In this document: piece after piece, positions 1 through 8,862 of the stretch
How the letters are laid out: the number at the start of each line of letters is the position of its first letter
Position numbering within the stretch: the stretch's first letter is position 1
Assembly (NCBI GenBank): GCA_025055575.1
Contig: JANWWP010000023.1
Location: forward strand, 38,763 to 102,762
Length of the DNA: 64,000 nucleotides
Source of the DNA: Flavobacteriales bacterium
GTDB taxonomy: Bacteria; Bacteroidota; Bacteroidia; CAIKAF01
Direction of reading: 5' to 3'
Translations under genes and position numbers: made by a program
The notes under the pieces: model-generated
What the model saw: only the letters and a program-made list of their open reading frames with translations
Told to the model about the DNA's origin: nothing
The model's database searches: none

Positions 1-2
1 AT

Positions 3-1931
3 GCCCAGAACCCCGTCTTCTGGCAAACCTGGCATCGCGCGGTATTTGAAGAGGCCCAGCGCCGCGACTGTTTGGTAATACTTAGCATTGGCTATGCCAC
101 ATGCCACTGGTGCCATGTGATGGAACATGAGAGCTTTTCCGATCCGCTCGTGGCCGAAGTAATGAATGCCCATTACCTCTGCATTAAGGTGGACCGTGAA
201 GAGCTACCGGATGTGGACGCCTATTATATGGATGCCGTCCAGGCCATGGGAATACCCGGAGGCTGGCCTCTCAACCTCATTTTATTATCGGATGGCCGTC
301 CGGTTTTCGGCGGCACGTATTTCCCGAAACAAAGATGGCTGCGCCTTTTGCAGGACCTTGCTGAACTGTACAAAAGTGAAAAAAAACGCTTTCTGGAATA
401 TGCTGAACAACTCGCTCTCGCCCTCCAGGAATATGGACCCACCGGAAGTCGCGTTCCCCAGCAGACGGATGAATCCCAGCTGAAAGAAGCACTGAATACT
501 TTATTCCAGCAATTTGACACGTCGTACGGCGGGCTTAAGAAAGCCCCTAAATTTCCGGTACCCGTGTGGTGGAATTTCGTGTTAGACTATGCCCTTTTAC
601 ATCAGCGCCCGGACCTGGCAGATCATGTGCATTTCACATTAGGAAAAATGGCTTTGAGCGGACTTAGGGATCATGTGGAAGGCGGATTTTTCAGATATTC
701 TACGGATGCGGCTTGGCACATCCCCCATTTTGAGAAAATGCTCTATGACAATGCTCAGCTCATCAGCCTCTTTTCCAGGGCTTATCGCCACAGGCACATT
801 CCATTATATAAAGATGTAGTGAATACCACCACAGCCTGGCTGGAAGCCCGGCTGCAGCTACCCAATGGCCTGTATGCCAGCGGACTGGATGCCGATTCGG
901 CAGAGGGGGAAGGCGCCTACTATACTTTTAGAGAAGAAGAATTAAAAAATTTGGGGGGAACTGAATTTTCCTGCATGGCCGAAGCTTTGGGAATACTTCC
1001 TGAACTTCGGTGGGAGGGCCGGTATCATGTTTTTCCCAAAAAATTGTTCGATGCCTTTCCTGCTGAAGGAAAAGATGCGACATATTACACCCATGTGTGG
1101 ACAGCTCTGCGGACACTTCGTCAGGACCGCCCGACGCCGGCGCTGGACGACAAAGCTTTGCTGGGCTGGAATGCCTTGCTCGTCAAAGCCTTTGTGGAAG
1201 CGGCATGGGCTTTCCCAAAAGCGGGTTTTGAGGAAAAAGCACAAAATCTAGCCCAAAGGTTAAAAGACCATTTTCTGTCTGAGAAGAACCGGCCTTTGCG
1301 TTGTTGTTATCCGGATGGCACCCGTATCTCAGCCCGTTCCGATGATCTGGCTCTGGCTATTGAGGCCTTCATTTATCTGGCAGCCCTCACCGGCAGCGAT
1401 GCCCACTGGCAGCTGGCTGTTCAGCTCATGAACTTGGCTTTGGAGACATTTGGCGATCCTGCAGAGCCATTTTTCCGAATGACTTCCTTGCAGGAAAATA
1501 ATCTTTTGCCCGCGCCGCTTTATGAAACCGAAGATTCTGTCATTCCTTCGGCCAACGCTGTCATGTGTGGAAATTTGATGTACTTAGGAATTTTTACAGG
1601 GAATACGGCCTGGATAGAAAATGCATTGCGGATGTTAGAGGCCATCCGCCCGATGGCCTACCGCTACCCAGGCGCTCACGGCTTGTGGCTATCCTGGCAA
1701 AGCCTTCTGCCTGAGGGTCCCGCTATTTCTGCACTCACCAATCGGGCCCCGGATAAATGGATGGAAGTGGCACAATGTTACAGGCCGGGAGTATTGCCCA
1801 TAAAAGGATCCGAAACTTCAGCATGGCCTTTTATTGCGGAAAAAAGACGGGCCCCCGGAAGTTGGCATCTGTGCAACGTACACACCTGTCTTCCCCCTGC
1901 CGCCCACTTTTGCGCATCATCAGAAGACTAG
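3..1931 (+). CDS. Thioredoxin-domain protein of the YyaL/DUF255 (SSP411) family, 5' partial
   Basis: The reading frame is open from base 3 and the family signature begins before the first possible start codon (a TTG at 72): residues read NPVFWQTWHRAVFEEA, matching the NPVDWYPW-type entry of the family. The true start therefore lies left of the window. A thioredoxin-like CHWC motif is coded at 102-113, followed by the VDREE and GGWP segments typical of DUF255. The rest is an alpha/alpha-barrel of the six-hairpin-glycosidase type. The exact reaction is unknown for this family; proposed roles are redox or sugar-related. The C-terminus ends in WHLCNVHTCLPP, which resembles the usual family ending. 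Family assignment is secure, function is not. Confidence 0.9.
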   Translation, partial: AQNPVFWQTWHRAVFEEAQRRDCLVILSIGYATCHWCHVMEHESFSDPLVAEVMNAHYLCIKVDREELPDVDAYYMDAVQAMGIPGGWPLNLILLSDGRPVFGGTYFPKQRWLRLLQDLAELYKSEKKRFLEYAEQLALALQEYGPTGSRVPQQTDESQLKEALNTLFQQFDTSYGGLKKAPKFPVPVWWNFVLDYALLHQRPDLADHVHFTLGKMALSGLRDHVEGGFFRYSTDAAWHIPHFEKMLYDNAQLISLFSRAYRHRHIPLYKDVVNTTTAWLEARLQLPNGLYASGLDADSAEGEGAYYTFREEELKNLGGTEFSCMAEALGILPELRWEGRYHVFPKKLFDAFPAEGKDATYYTHVWTALRTLRQDRPTPALDDKALLGWNALLVKAFVEAAWAFPKAGFEEKAQNLAQRLKDHFLSEKNRPLRCCYPDGTRISARSDDLALAIEAFIYLAALTGSDAHWQLAVQLMNLALETFGDPAEPFFRMTSLQENNLLPAPLYETEDSVIPSANAVMCGNLMYLGIFTGNTAWIENALRMLEAIRPMAYRYPGAHGLWLSWQSLLPEGPAISALTNRAPDKWMEVAQCYRPGVLPIKGSETSAWPFIAEKRRAPGSWHLCNVHTCLPPAAHFCASSED

Positions 1932-1976
1932 GAAAACCTCTGATTAAAGGATTTTTTCCTAATCGGGCAGAAAAAC

Positions 1977-2007
1977 TTGGAAAAGCCTTCTGATTTTCCT
2001 AACTTTG
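1977..2007 (+). promoter_or_regulatory. Bacteroidota-type promoter for the sialidase-like secreted protein
   Basis: TTG at 1977-1979, a 20-base spacer and TAACTTTG at 2000-2007 fit the Bacteroidota -33/-7 pattern (TTG, about 19-21 bases, TAnnTTTG). The start codon follows 19 bases after the box. Confidence 0.6.
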
Positions 2008-2026
2008 ACTTGAAATTAGCATAAAC

Positions 2027-3907
2027 ATGAAGAAAGTTGCCTTTTCCATTTTAAGTCTTTCAATTGGGGCCTTGGCCGTTCAAGCACAAACGCTTCAGGG
2101 CCTCACAAAAAATGCCGTTTCCGGCGTGGCCTTGAAAACTACCAATTACAAATACACCGGGGAAGAAATTCTTCCGGCGCTCATCGCCCCCGCCGCGCCT
2201 TATGTTTCGGCAGCTTACGACCAGTATGAGAAAGCCATGAACGAGGTGACAGCCGTAAAAATTGGGACCACCCGTTACGATTTACAGTCCAATTATGCAG
2301 TGGCCAACCGGATAAAATTTTATCCGGATAAAACCGTCACTTGTGTGTGGACCATGTCCCTCACAGATGGTGGATGGCCCGACCGCGGCACTGGTCTTAA
2401 TTACTGGAATGGCACCTCCTGGGCCTATCCGGATCCAGGACCCACCAGCCGCATAGAAACCGTTCGTATCGGCTGGCCCACGCTGGACTTCGTGGAAACA
2501 GTGAATAAAAAGGAATTTGTAATTTCCCACAATGCCGCCAATCCCTCCCTTCATATTATTGGACAAGCCAACAAAGGCTCCATGGCCTGGACCGGTGAAG
2601 CCGACATCACCCAATTACCCACCCTGTGGCCCCGTTGCAAGACCGGCGGGCCCGACGGCAGCACCATCCACTGCATTTCCACTACCGACCCAAGCGGGGC
2701 GCCCTATCAAGGCATTTTGGCAGCCAATGTTTACGCACGCAGCTTAAATGGTGGCGCCACCTGGGATCAGACCATGGTTATTCTGCCCGGCATGGACAGC
2801 ACCCAAACCTCGGGAGGTGGCGGTGATACCTACGCCATCGACGTGCGCGGAAATACTGTAGTTGCGGCCTTCTTCAACACTTTTGAACCCAGTTTCATTC
2901 TCAAATCCACCGATAATGGCAACACTTGGACTAAAACAGTCTTTGTAAATACCGGATTCGGGAAGTACAATGTGGACGGCCAAATCAGTGACGTGAACGG
3001 GGATATGATACCCGACACCGTGACCAGCACCGATCAGGCCGGCACCGTCATTTTAGATCAGAATAATGTGGCTCATGTCTTTTTTGGAGCCATGCGCTAT
3101 CTGGATGATGTAGATACCGGCGGCACTTATTCCTACTTCCCCGGCACAAGCGGACTTTTCCATTGGGCTGAAGGCATGAGCCAACCTGCCTTGGTGGCAG
3201 ATCTTGTGGATGAAAACGGAAACGGTACGATTGATATTGCCGGCACCAGTGAAATTGCTACTTACTACACATCTCTCACTTCCCATCCCACAGCTACCAT
3301 TGGGCCTAATGGTGAAATAGGGGTAGGCTATTCCGGTTTTGATGAATCCCGCATGAGCGCTAACCAAACCCAAAAGCTACGGCGACTTTATTTCATTAAA
3401 TCCACCGATGGGGGCACCACCTGGTCGGCGCCCCAGCAAGTTGCTGAGGCCGGGGACGAATTTGGAGAATATATGTATGCCACTCTGGCTCCCAACAGCG
3501 ACAATAACATCCGCCTTTGGGTACAAAGAGACTACGAGCCTGGTTTGATTGTTCGCGGCGATCAGGACAGTCCCGACAACAACGACATCCTGTATTTGCA
3601 ACTCACCTGGGATTTCCAAGATGCTCTCGTAGGTATCAAAAATGATTTCCAACTCGCCCGTCAAGCCAGACTCCAGCCCAACCCTGCCAGGGATGTGACT
3701 TACCTTTCAGCAGACCTTGTGAAAGGGGGTCTTTTCTCCATCCAAATTATGGACAACACAGGCAAAATCATTCAGCACAATACACAGTCTTTATCCGCCG
3801 GCCTTAACAGCATTCCACTCTCGGTGGAAAGCCTGTCCAGCGGCTTGTACCATGTTGTGCTGCAAAATGCAGAAGGGAGGATTTCCATTCCTTTAATTCG
3901 GAATTAA
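2027..3907 (+). CDS. Secreted T9SS cargo protein with Asp-box (BNR/sialidase-like) repeats
   Basis: The 626-residue product begins with a signal peptide ending near ALAVQAQ. At least three Asp-box motifs (S-x-D/N-x-G-x-x-W) are visible near residues 239, 294 and 459, which indicates a beta-propeller of the sialidase/BNR type. Two Asp/Asn-Gly-rich loops, DVNGD near 322 and DENGNGTID near 395, look like calcium-binding loops. The last 80 residues (from LQPNPARDV) form a T9SS type A sorting domain, so the protein is expected to be exported and anchored at, or released from, the cell surface. No sialidase catalytic residues could be confirmed, so the enzymatic role is open. It is transcribed alone, between a -7 box and a strong terminator. 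Confidence 0.85.
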   Translation: MKKVAFSILSLSIGALAVQAQTLQGLTKNAVSGVALKTTNYKYTGEEILPALIAPAAPYVSAAYDQYEKAMNEVTAVKIGTTRYDLQSNYAVANRIKFYPDKTVTCVWTMSLTDGGWPDRGTGLNYWNGTSWAYPDPGPTSRIETVRIGWPTLDFVETVNKKEFVISHNAANPSLHIIGQANKGSMAWTGEADITQLPTLWPRCKTGGPDGSTIHCISTTDPSGAPYQGILAANVYARSLNGGATWDQTMVILPGMDSTQTSGGGGDTYAIDVRGNTVVAAFFNTFEPSFILKSTDNGNTWTKTVFVNTGFGKYNVDGQISDVNGDMIPDTVTSTDQAGTVILDQNNVAHVFFGAMRYLDDVDTGGTYSYFPGTSGLFHWAEGMSQPALVADLVDENGNGTIDIAGTSEIATYYTSLTSHPTATIGPNGEIGVGYSGFDESRMSANQTQKLRRLYFIKSTDGGTTWSAPQQVAEAGDEFGEYMYATLAPNSDNNIRLWVQRDYEPGLIVRGDQDSPDNNDILYLQLTWDFQDALVGIKNDFQLARQARLQPNPARDVTYLSADLVKGGLFSIQIMDNTGKIIQHNTQSLSAGLNSIPLSVESLSSGLYHVVLQNAEGRISIPLIRN

Positions 3908-3926
3908 AAAAATGAACCTTAAGTTG

Positions 3927-3956
3927 AGCCGGCGCATAGCCGGCTTTTTTATTTTT
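3927..3956 (+). terminator. Rho-independent terminator
   Basis: The 7-bp stem AGCCGGC/GCCGGCT (3927-3933 and 3939-3945) with a 5-base loop runs into a T tract. It lies 19 bases after the stop codon of the sialidase-like gene. Confidence 0.85.
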
Positions 3957-3957
3957 G
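3950..3957 (+). promoter_or_regulatory. Candidate -7 box for the second T9SS cargo gene
   Basis: TATTTTTG matches TAnnTTTG and lies 18 bases before the ATG at 3976. It overlaps the T tract of the preceding terminator, so the same bases may serve both. A TTG at 3924-3926 is a possible but widely spaced -33 element. Confidence 0.45.
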
Positions 3958-3975
3958 TGAAGTGAATTAAAAAAA

Positions 3976-5235
3976 ATGATGAGAAAATTTATTTACGCAA
4001 CCGCCCTATCCGTGGCGATAACCCCCCTGAAGGCCCAGCGCTTGACCGAAAGCCCCAGCCGGCTTCCGGTAGGGAAAATCCACCAAGCTCAGGTATTTGA
4101 CCTGACGCGTCTTCGTTCCGTGAATCCCCAATTGAATAAAGCGCCGGAGTTTCGCTGGCTGAATTATGGCCTTCAGCTGGACCAGTTTTTCTCTCCTAAC
4201 GCGGCGGAAGCCTGGTTTATGCACAACTTCCCCGATTCAACGGTGATTTTGGGCGTCACATCAACAGGAGAAGTCGTGTATCCTTGGATTCACAAAACAG
4301 CCACCATACTGGACCCTAAAAACATGCCGGATCCCTGGATTACGCCTTCTACTTCCTACACATTGGATTCTTTGGGCATAGTGTATGCCTATTTAAGGTC
4401 TCTGCCGCCCAGCGTGGTGGACAGCGTCATCGTTGAAATCATAAAACATGACAACAATCTGGTGTATACGGGTATTGGCGGAAGCTACACTTGGCAGGAC
4501 ATCGAGTATGAATTTGCTACCAACAGGGTGAAACCTTATCAGGTCATCAAAAGGATTGCTGTGCCTCTCACCCAAAACGACAGTACTTCTTTTGCCTCGG
4601 AAATTTTCATTCCGGTAACAGGCGTACCTGTCCAGCCCGGAAGTAACCGTATTGGCGCGGTGGTTTCCTATAAACCCGGCTTTAGCTACACGATCACGGA
4701 CTCCTTGGACAACCTGAACCAGTTTTACCAAATGTCACTTGAACAAAATGGAGCGAGCACAGATCCAAATTATTATGGAACTCCTGGAGACGCCAACTCC
4801 GATCTGAATTGTTCCTTTATTCTGCCGGTTTCCGTGCGGTATAATTATAATCCCAATGGTTGGAACGGCTACTTTATTCCCACTTGGGCTTTTGCCACCG
4901 GTTACCGCTATGAGCACCACCTCATCGAATTTGGACTCACGGCAGATTTAGCCTCTGTCAAAACCTCCGATCCTTTGGTGGAGTTATTTAATGCTCTTCC
5001 TGTTCCAGCTGACGAAGATCTTACACTGAATATCCAAATGCATAAAGCCGCTTCGGCCCATGTGAAAATTTACGACCTGGCCGGGAAACTTCTCCTTCAA
5101 CAAAATCTTGGCCATTTGCAGGCCGGATTTAACAGTGTGCCGGTACCGGTCAGTGCCTTGCCCACCGGGGTTTACAACCTCACGCTGCACACGCCGGCAG
5201 GAACCTCCAGCCGCAAGATTGTTGTAAAGCACTAA
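3976..5235 (+). CDS. Secreted protein of unknown function with T9SS sorting domain
   Basis: The 419-residue product has a signal peptide ending near TPLKAQ. The C-terminal 75-80 residues (ending SSRKIVVKH) carry the alternating pattern of a T9SS type A sorting domain, including KIYDLAGKLL and LPTGVYNLTLHT. The central 320 residues are beta-rich and aromatic but match no family I recognise. The first two codons are both ATG, so the start is uncertain by one residue. It lies between two terminators and so is probably monocistronic. Export to the surface is inferred from the two terminal signals. Confidence 0.8.
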   Translation: MMRKFIYATALSVAITPLKAQRLTESPSRLPVGKIHQAQVFDLTRLRSVNPQLNKAPEFRWLNYGLQLDQFFSPNAAEAWFMHNFPDSTVILGVTSTGEVVYPWIHKTATILDPKNMPDPWITPSTSYTLDSLGIVYAYLRSLPPSVVDSVIVEIIKHDNNLVYTGIGGSYTWQDIEYEFATNRVKPYQVIKRIAVPLTQNDSTSFASEIFIPVTGVPVQPGSNRIGAVVSYKPGFSYTITDSLDNLNQFYQMSLEQNGASTDPNYYGTPGDANSDLNCSFILPVSVRYNYNPNGWNGYFIPTWAFATGYRYEHHLIEFGLTADLASVKTSDPLVELFNALPVPADEDLTLNIQMHKAASAHVKIYDLAGKLLLQQNLGHLQAGFNSVPVPVSALPTGVYNLTLHTPAGTSSRKIVVKH

Positions 5236-5258
5236 ACTATTAATTTCTCATAAACATT

Positions 5259-5287
5259 AAAAAAGCCCCTTAAAGGGGCTTTTTTAT
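5259..5287 (+). terminator. Rho-independent terminator, possibly bidirectional
   Basis: Stem AAGCCCCT/AGGGGCTT (5263-5270 and 5274-5281) with a 3-base loop, A tract before and T tract after. The symmetry would allow termination of the convergent gene at 5401-6315 as well. Confidence 0.85.
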
Positions 5288-5400
5288 TTTGGATCCAGTG
5301 TGTCCTATTTGGGGGCTCCGTGTTTCTTATACCGTATTCTATCGAATCGAAGAGAAAAGGTTTTATTAAGCTGAGAGTTTTAAATTCTTTATTTTGGTTT

Positions 5401-6315
5401 TTATTGAAGGATAAAAGAACCCCTCGAAATTATCCGCTGCCCTTCGATCACTTTCAAATGGTACGGACCGGACGGGAAACCCTGCACATTTAGGGTGATA
5501 GGCCATTGTGTCACCGCATGTTGAGCTACCTGACGCCCCGTGGCATCCGTGATGACCAACACACCGTGCGATTGCCATCCCTCCACACCTATGTGCAGAA
5601 CATCACGGGTAGGATTAGGCCAGAGGCGCATTGGCAATCCGGGATAACTTTCTGAAAGACCGGAGCTGTATTCTAATTCCAGTTCGTCCACCCATAATGT
5701 GGAATTATTTTTCCCTGCACAAGCCAAAAGGTTGCTAAAATTGTAGCCGGCGCTGGACACACAAAGAATAATAAGAGAATCCGGCACCAGGGTGGTGGAA
5801 TAATACGTGATAGGCATATCGAATGGGGTGTAGGCCGCCACAGAATTTTTAATTTTCATGGCAGCGCGACCCACCGTATCCCTTACGGCTCCATTGCGCT
5901 TCATCAGGGCGATAAGAATCTCAGCCGAGTCGCCCTGAACAGGGCTGTATTTATACCAGCCCTTAAAGCGCGTAGGTTTTTCCGTGAAGGGCACGCCTAA
6001 AAATGCCGCCGGAGGCGCCGTCTGAACCTGTATTGTGGCCAATACCCCCGGAATAAAAATATTCAAGGCTACCAGCGTGTTGGATTTGAGTTCGGCGGCC
6101 AGATTGCTTTTGGCATCGCTGGTTTTGGTGACAGTGACAGGAACCCCCAGGCTGGTGAGGCTGTTCAAGGTTTTGAGCATCGTGCCGGCAGGCTCTTCAT
6201 AGCTGCCCATATTGTTCCAACTGTCCAAATTGCCGTTGTCAATCTGGGTCTGAGCCGAAAGGGATCCATATCCCCACAAGGCCGAAATGCAAAACAGTGT
6301 AAAGGTTTTTTTCAT
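5401..6315 (-). CDS. PCMD-domain secreted protein with T9SS sorting domain
   Basis: The 304-residue product has a signal peptide (cleavage near GSLSAQ). Residues about 30-215 match the PCMD domain (putative carbohydrate metabolism domain): FKGWYKYSP, GDSAEILIAL, the YTPFDMPITYYS segment, and the closing VDELELEY. In other Bacteroidota this domain occurs in surface proteins near polysaccharide-use genes; that is family knowledge, and no glycosidase lies here. The last 75 residues (from LRLWPNPTRDV) form a T9SS type A sorting domain. The gene follows the TonB receptor on the same strand, and a -7 box inside the receptor's 3' end could give it its own promoter. Confidence 0.85.
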   Translation of the reverse strand: MKKTFTLFCISALWGYGSLSAQTQIDNGNLDSWNNMGSYEEPAGTMLKTLNSLTSLGVPVTVTKTSDAKSNLAAELKSNTLVALNIFIPGVLATIQVQTAPPAAFLGVPFTEKPTRFKGWYKYSPVQGDSAEILIALMKRNGAVRDTVGRAAMKIKNSVAAYTPFDMPITYYSTTLVPDSLIILCVSSAGYNFSNLLACAGKNNSTLWVDELELEYSSGLSESYPGLPMRLWPNPTRDVLHIGVEGWQSHGVLVITDATGRQVAQHAVTQWPITLNVQGFPSGPYHLKVIEGQRIISRGSFILQ

Positions 6316-6334
6316 ATATTAAAAATAAAGCAGT

Positions 6335-6342
6335 CAAATTTA
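6335..6342 (-). promoter_or_regulatory. Candidate -7 box for the PCMD gene
   Basis: The minus strand reads TAAATTTG here, a full match to TAnnTTTG, 19 bases before the ATG at 6315. It overlaps the last codons of the TonB receptor gene, so the two genes need not share one transcript. Confidence 0.55.
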
Positions 6343-8778
6343 CAACGATAAGCCCAGTTGTAGCATCCAGGTCCGGGGTTCGGACGGGCTCATGGGCCGA
6401 AGAGCGTAAGCGCGGTTGGTAATGTTGTTCACAATCCAGGCCACGCGCCAGGTCTCACCTAATATGACACCCACCCGCGCATCGCCCACGGTGTTGCCGG
6501 TTTCCCGATCTCTATAATGCCGAATGCCCGTAGCAAAAGCTGTCGGCGTATCCAGATCATAGAAAAAGCGGTCAATAGATTGCATTTTACTGTAATATCG
6601 GACAGAGAAGCCGGCAAAGAGTTGGTGGCGGTTTTTCCGGCCCAATTTCACATTCAACTGGCAATCCCACTTCACTAAGTGCTGAATCCGGTATTTCAGA
6701 ATGCGCCGGGCCGTGTCGCCCACAGTGGAATTGAGGTAGGTGATGGTGTCTTTATTGGGCAGCCAGGTGAGACGTGCATACACATAATCCGGCGTGAGGG
6801 TTTGGGGCAGGGTGTAGGTATAGCCCCCGAACATTTGAAATTCTACACGGTCCGAAAACTTGCCCGAACCGGCCACAGAGGCTTCCAGACCCCACACCCG
6901 CGCCTTGCCTGTATTGAGGAACCTGAATCCCAGATCTTTGGAAATATTGCCCGTTTGGCCCCAACGACCGGAATTAAATTCCACAAAATTTTCATAATGT
7001 TGATAAAACCCGCACAGATCCACAAACCCACCAAAATTGCGGATTCTATACAGTTGCTTTATTCCGACTTCGGCGCTCCAGCTGTTTTCCGGCAGGAGAT
7101 CCGGATTGGGGAAAAAACCGAAGCCGCCCACATTGGTGAGAATGTAACGTTCGCCAATGCTGGGGAAACGAAAACCCTGGCCCCAGGAGCCCCTCAGATA
7201 CGTTGCTTCGGTGAGCATGAGATTCATCCCCGTTCGAAAAACAGGTTTTCCACGTTCCAAACCATTGATCTCAAAATATTCAAAACGGGCTCCGCCCAGC
7301 ACCGTCAAGCGCTTGAACATTTTTTTTTCCAGTTGCAAATACAGGGCGGCATTTTGTTGATGACTGCGGTTGCCTCCACCAGGCAGCCCAATGAAAATCC
7401 GGCTGGAGGCCGAAGTATATTGGCCTGAAAGCCCTGTTATTAAGTTGAATCCGATTTTTTTAAAAAACCTTTGATACTGATATTCCGCGAAGAAATTATG
7501 GCTTTGAGAAAATTGATCTTTATCGGCGTCGTTGTGGCTCAGGAAATATCGGCCCCGTGCGGTGTGACGATCTCCAGATTTGGCGTAATGGGTGATGAAA
7601 GGATCTAAATACACCAGCACATCTTTATAATTGTAAAGCGAACCCGGAAAAGAAACATACATCCCGGTGGTGTCATCGTACCAGAAGTAACTCTCGGCCT
7701 GGTGCTGCACCATTACATTTCCGCTCAGGCCGTACACCAGCCCTTCTACTTTTTGATTGCGATGGCGCACCGAAAAATTTATTCTTCCGCGCCGGTCATA
7801 GCGGCCTTTATTTTTGGGATTCAGATCAGAGGGCTTTACGAAGGTGGTGTCGGGTTTTAATTTTTCAGGCCCCACAAATCCATTTTCAAAATAGAAATTG
7901 CCTCCGATGACGATATCCCAGCTTCCCTGCTTGCGGGCGTGATTGAATCCCAATCCCGAAAAAAACGGAACCCGTCCCTCCAGAAGCCGGTCGCGCGAGC
8001 TATACCACCGGCGGCCCTTAGGCAATTCATACAAGCCGCTGAACACGTTCACACGGGTTTCAGGCTTTTCCTTGGCAAAAGCGGTGCGCACATTGATGAC
8101 GCCATTCATGGCCATGGAACCATACAGCACGCTGGAAGCGCCTTTGAGCACTTCAATCTGTTCCACATTTTCCACAGGCAGCAATTCCCATACAGGCCGG
8201 CCTACATCCACCCGCATCAGAGGCATATCGTCCACCAAAATCAACACCCGACTTCCCAAGCCGCTGCTGAAACCGCTTCCTCCGCGCACCTGAGGTTCGT
8301 TATCCACAACGGCCACACCGGGGGTTTGTTCCACGGCCTTATCCAGGGTGATGGTGTTTTTGTTCTGAATGAGCGTGGGTTGTATCACGTCCACCGTCGT
8401 GGTAAGTTCCTGTTGTTTTTGTTCGTAACGTCCGGCCGATACCACCGTGGTTTCCAAAAGCCGGGCCCTACGCATCATCTCTACATTCAAAACTGTCACG
8501 CTGTGAGCCTTCGCCTCCACCAGACGAAATTCTTTTTCATACCCCACGGCCGAAAAATTCAGCCGGGTGAGGCCGGGCTTTAGTTCAATGGAAAATTGAC
8601 CCTGGATATCCGAAACGGTGCCTTTGCCACTTTCTCCAATGGTGATATGGACAAAAGGCAGAGGTTCTTTTGTCTCGCCATCGATGATACGGCCTTTAAT
8701 CGTTCCATTTTGGGCTAGGGCCGGTTGGGAGAGGAAAATGCTGCAATGGGTTAATACAAAGGGTATAAGTAATCTCAT
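6340..8778 (-). CDS. TonB-dependent outer-membrane receptor
   Basis: The product is 812 residues. I chose the ATG at 8778 over the upstream TTG at 8799, because the TTG lies inside a -7 box and the ATG gives a clean signal peptide ending PALAQ. After it come a carboxypeptidase-regulatory-like domain (about residues 24-105: GTIKGRIIDGETKEPLPF), a plug domain (about 120-235: VDNEPQVRGGSGFSSGLGSR, LPVENVEQIEVLKG) and a 22-strand barrel ending in an aromatic strand. Such receptors import large substrates with energy from TonB-ExbBD. The substrate is not evident. No SusD partner follows, so siderophore, cobalamin or metal uptake is more likely than glycan uptake, but this is inference. Confidence 0.93.
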   Translation of the reverse strand: MRLLIPFVLTHCSIFLSQPALAQNGTIKGRIIDGETKEPLPFVHITIGESGKGTVSDIQGQFSIELKPGLTRLNFSAVGYEKEFRLVEAKAHSVTVLNVEMMRRARLLETTVVSAGRYEQKQQELTTTVDVIQPTLIQNKNTITLDKAVEQTPGVAVVDNEPQVRGGSGFSSGLGSRVLILVDDMPLMRVDVGRPVWELLPVENVEQIEVLKGASSVLYGSMAMNGVINVRTAFAKEKPETRVNVFSGLYELPKGRRWYSSRDRLLEGRVPFFSGLGFNHARKQGSWDIVIGGNFYFENGFVGPEKLKPDTTFVKPSDLNPKNKGRYDRRGRINFSVRHRNQKVEGLVYGLSGNVMVQHQAESYFWYDDTTGMYVSFPGSLYNYKDVLVYLDPFITHYAKSGDRHTARGRYFLSHNDADKDQFSQSHNFFAEYQYQRFFKKIGFNLITGLSGQYTSASSRIFIGLPGGGNRSHQQNAALYLQLEKKMFKRLTVLGGARFEYFEINGLERGKPVFRTGMNLMLTEATYLRGSWGQGFRFPSIGERYILTNVGGFGFFPNPDLLPENSWSAEVGIKQLYRIRNFGGFVDLCGFYQHYENFVEFNSGRWGQTGNISKDLGFRFLNTGKARVWGLEASVAGSGKFSDRVEFQMFGGYTYTLPQTLTPDYVYARLTWLPNKDTITYLNSTVGDTARRILKYRIQHLVKWDCQLNVKLGRKNRHQLFAGFSVRYYSKMQSIDRFFYDLDTPTAFATGIRHYRDRETGNTVGDARVGVILGETWRVAWIVNNITNRAYALRPMSPSEPRTWMLQLGLSL

Positions 8779-8796
8779 TCTGAATTTGGGACACTG

Positions 8797-8804
8797 CAAA
8801 CCTA
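8797..8804 (-). promoter_or_regulatory. -7 box for the TonB receptor; decides its start
   Basis: The minus strand reads TAGGTTTG, matching TAnnTTTG, 18 bases before the ATG at 8778. A TTG that could start a slightly longer protein lies within this box and is therefore unlikely to be the start. Confidence 0.55.
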
Positions 8805-8862
8805 AACAAATTCTTAATGGCGTTAATGAAGGGCATCAGGGTGGCCCTCCGTCCCCCCGGAG

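Noticed and set aside
2027-3907. Assignment as a true sialidase
   Set aside because: Asp-boxes occur in many propeller proteins; the arginine triad and catalytic Tyr/Glu of sialidases could not be identified.
7939-8583. Long plus-strand open frame of 214 codons
   Set aside because: It lies wholly antisense to the TonB receptor, has a His/Arg-rich composition typical of the complement of a real gene and no recognisable motif.
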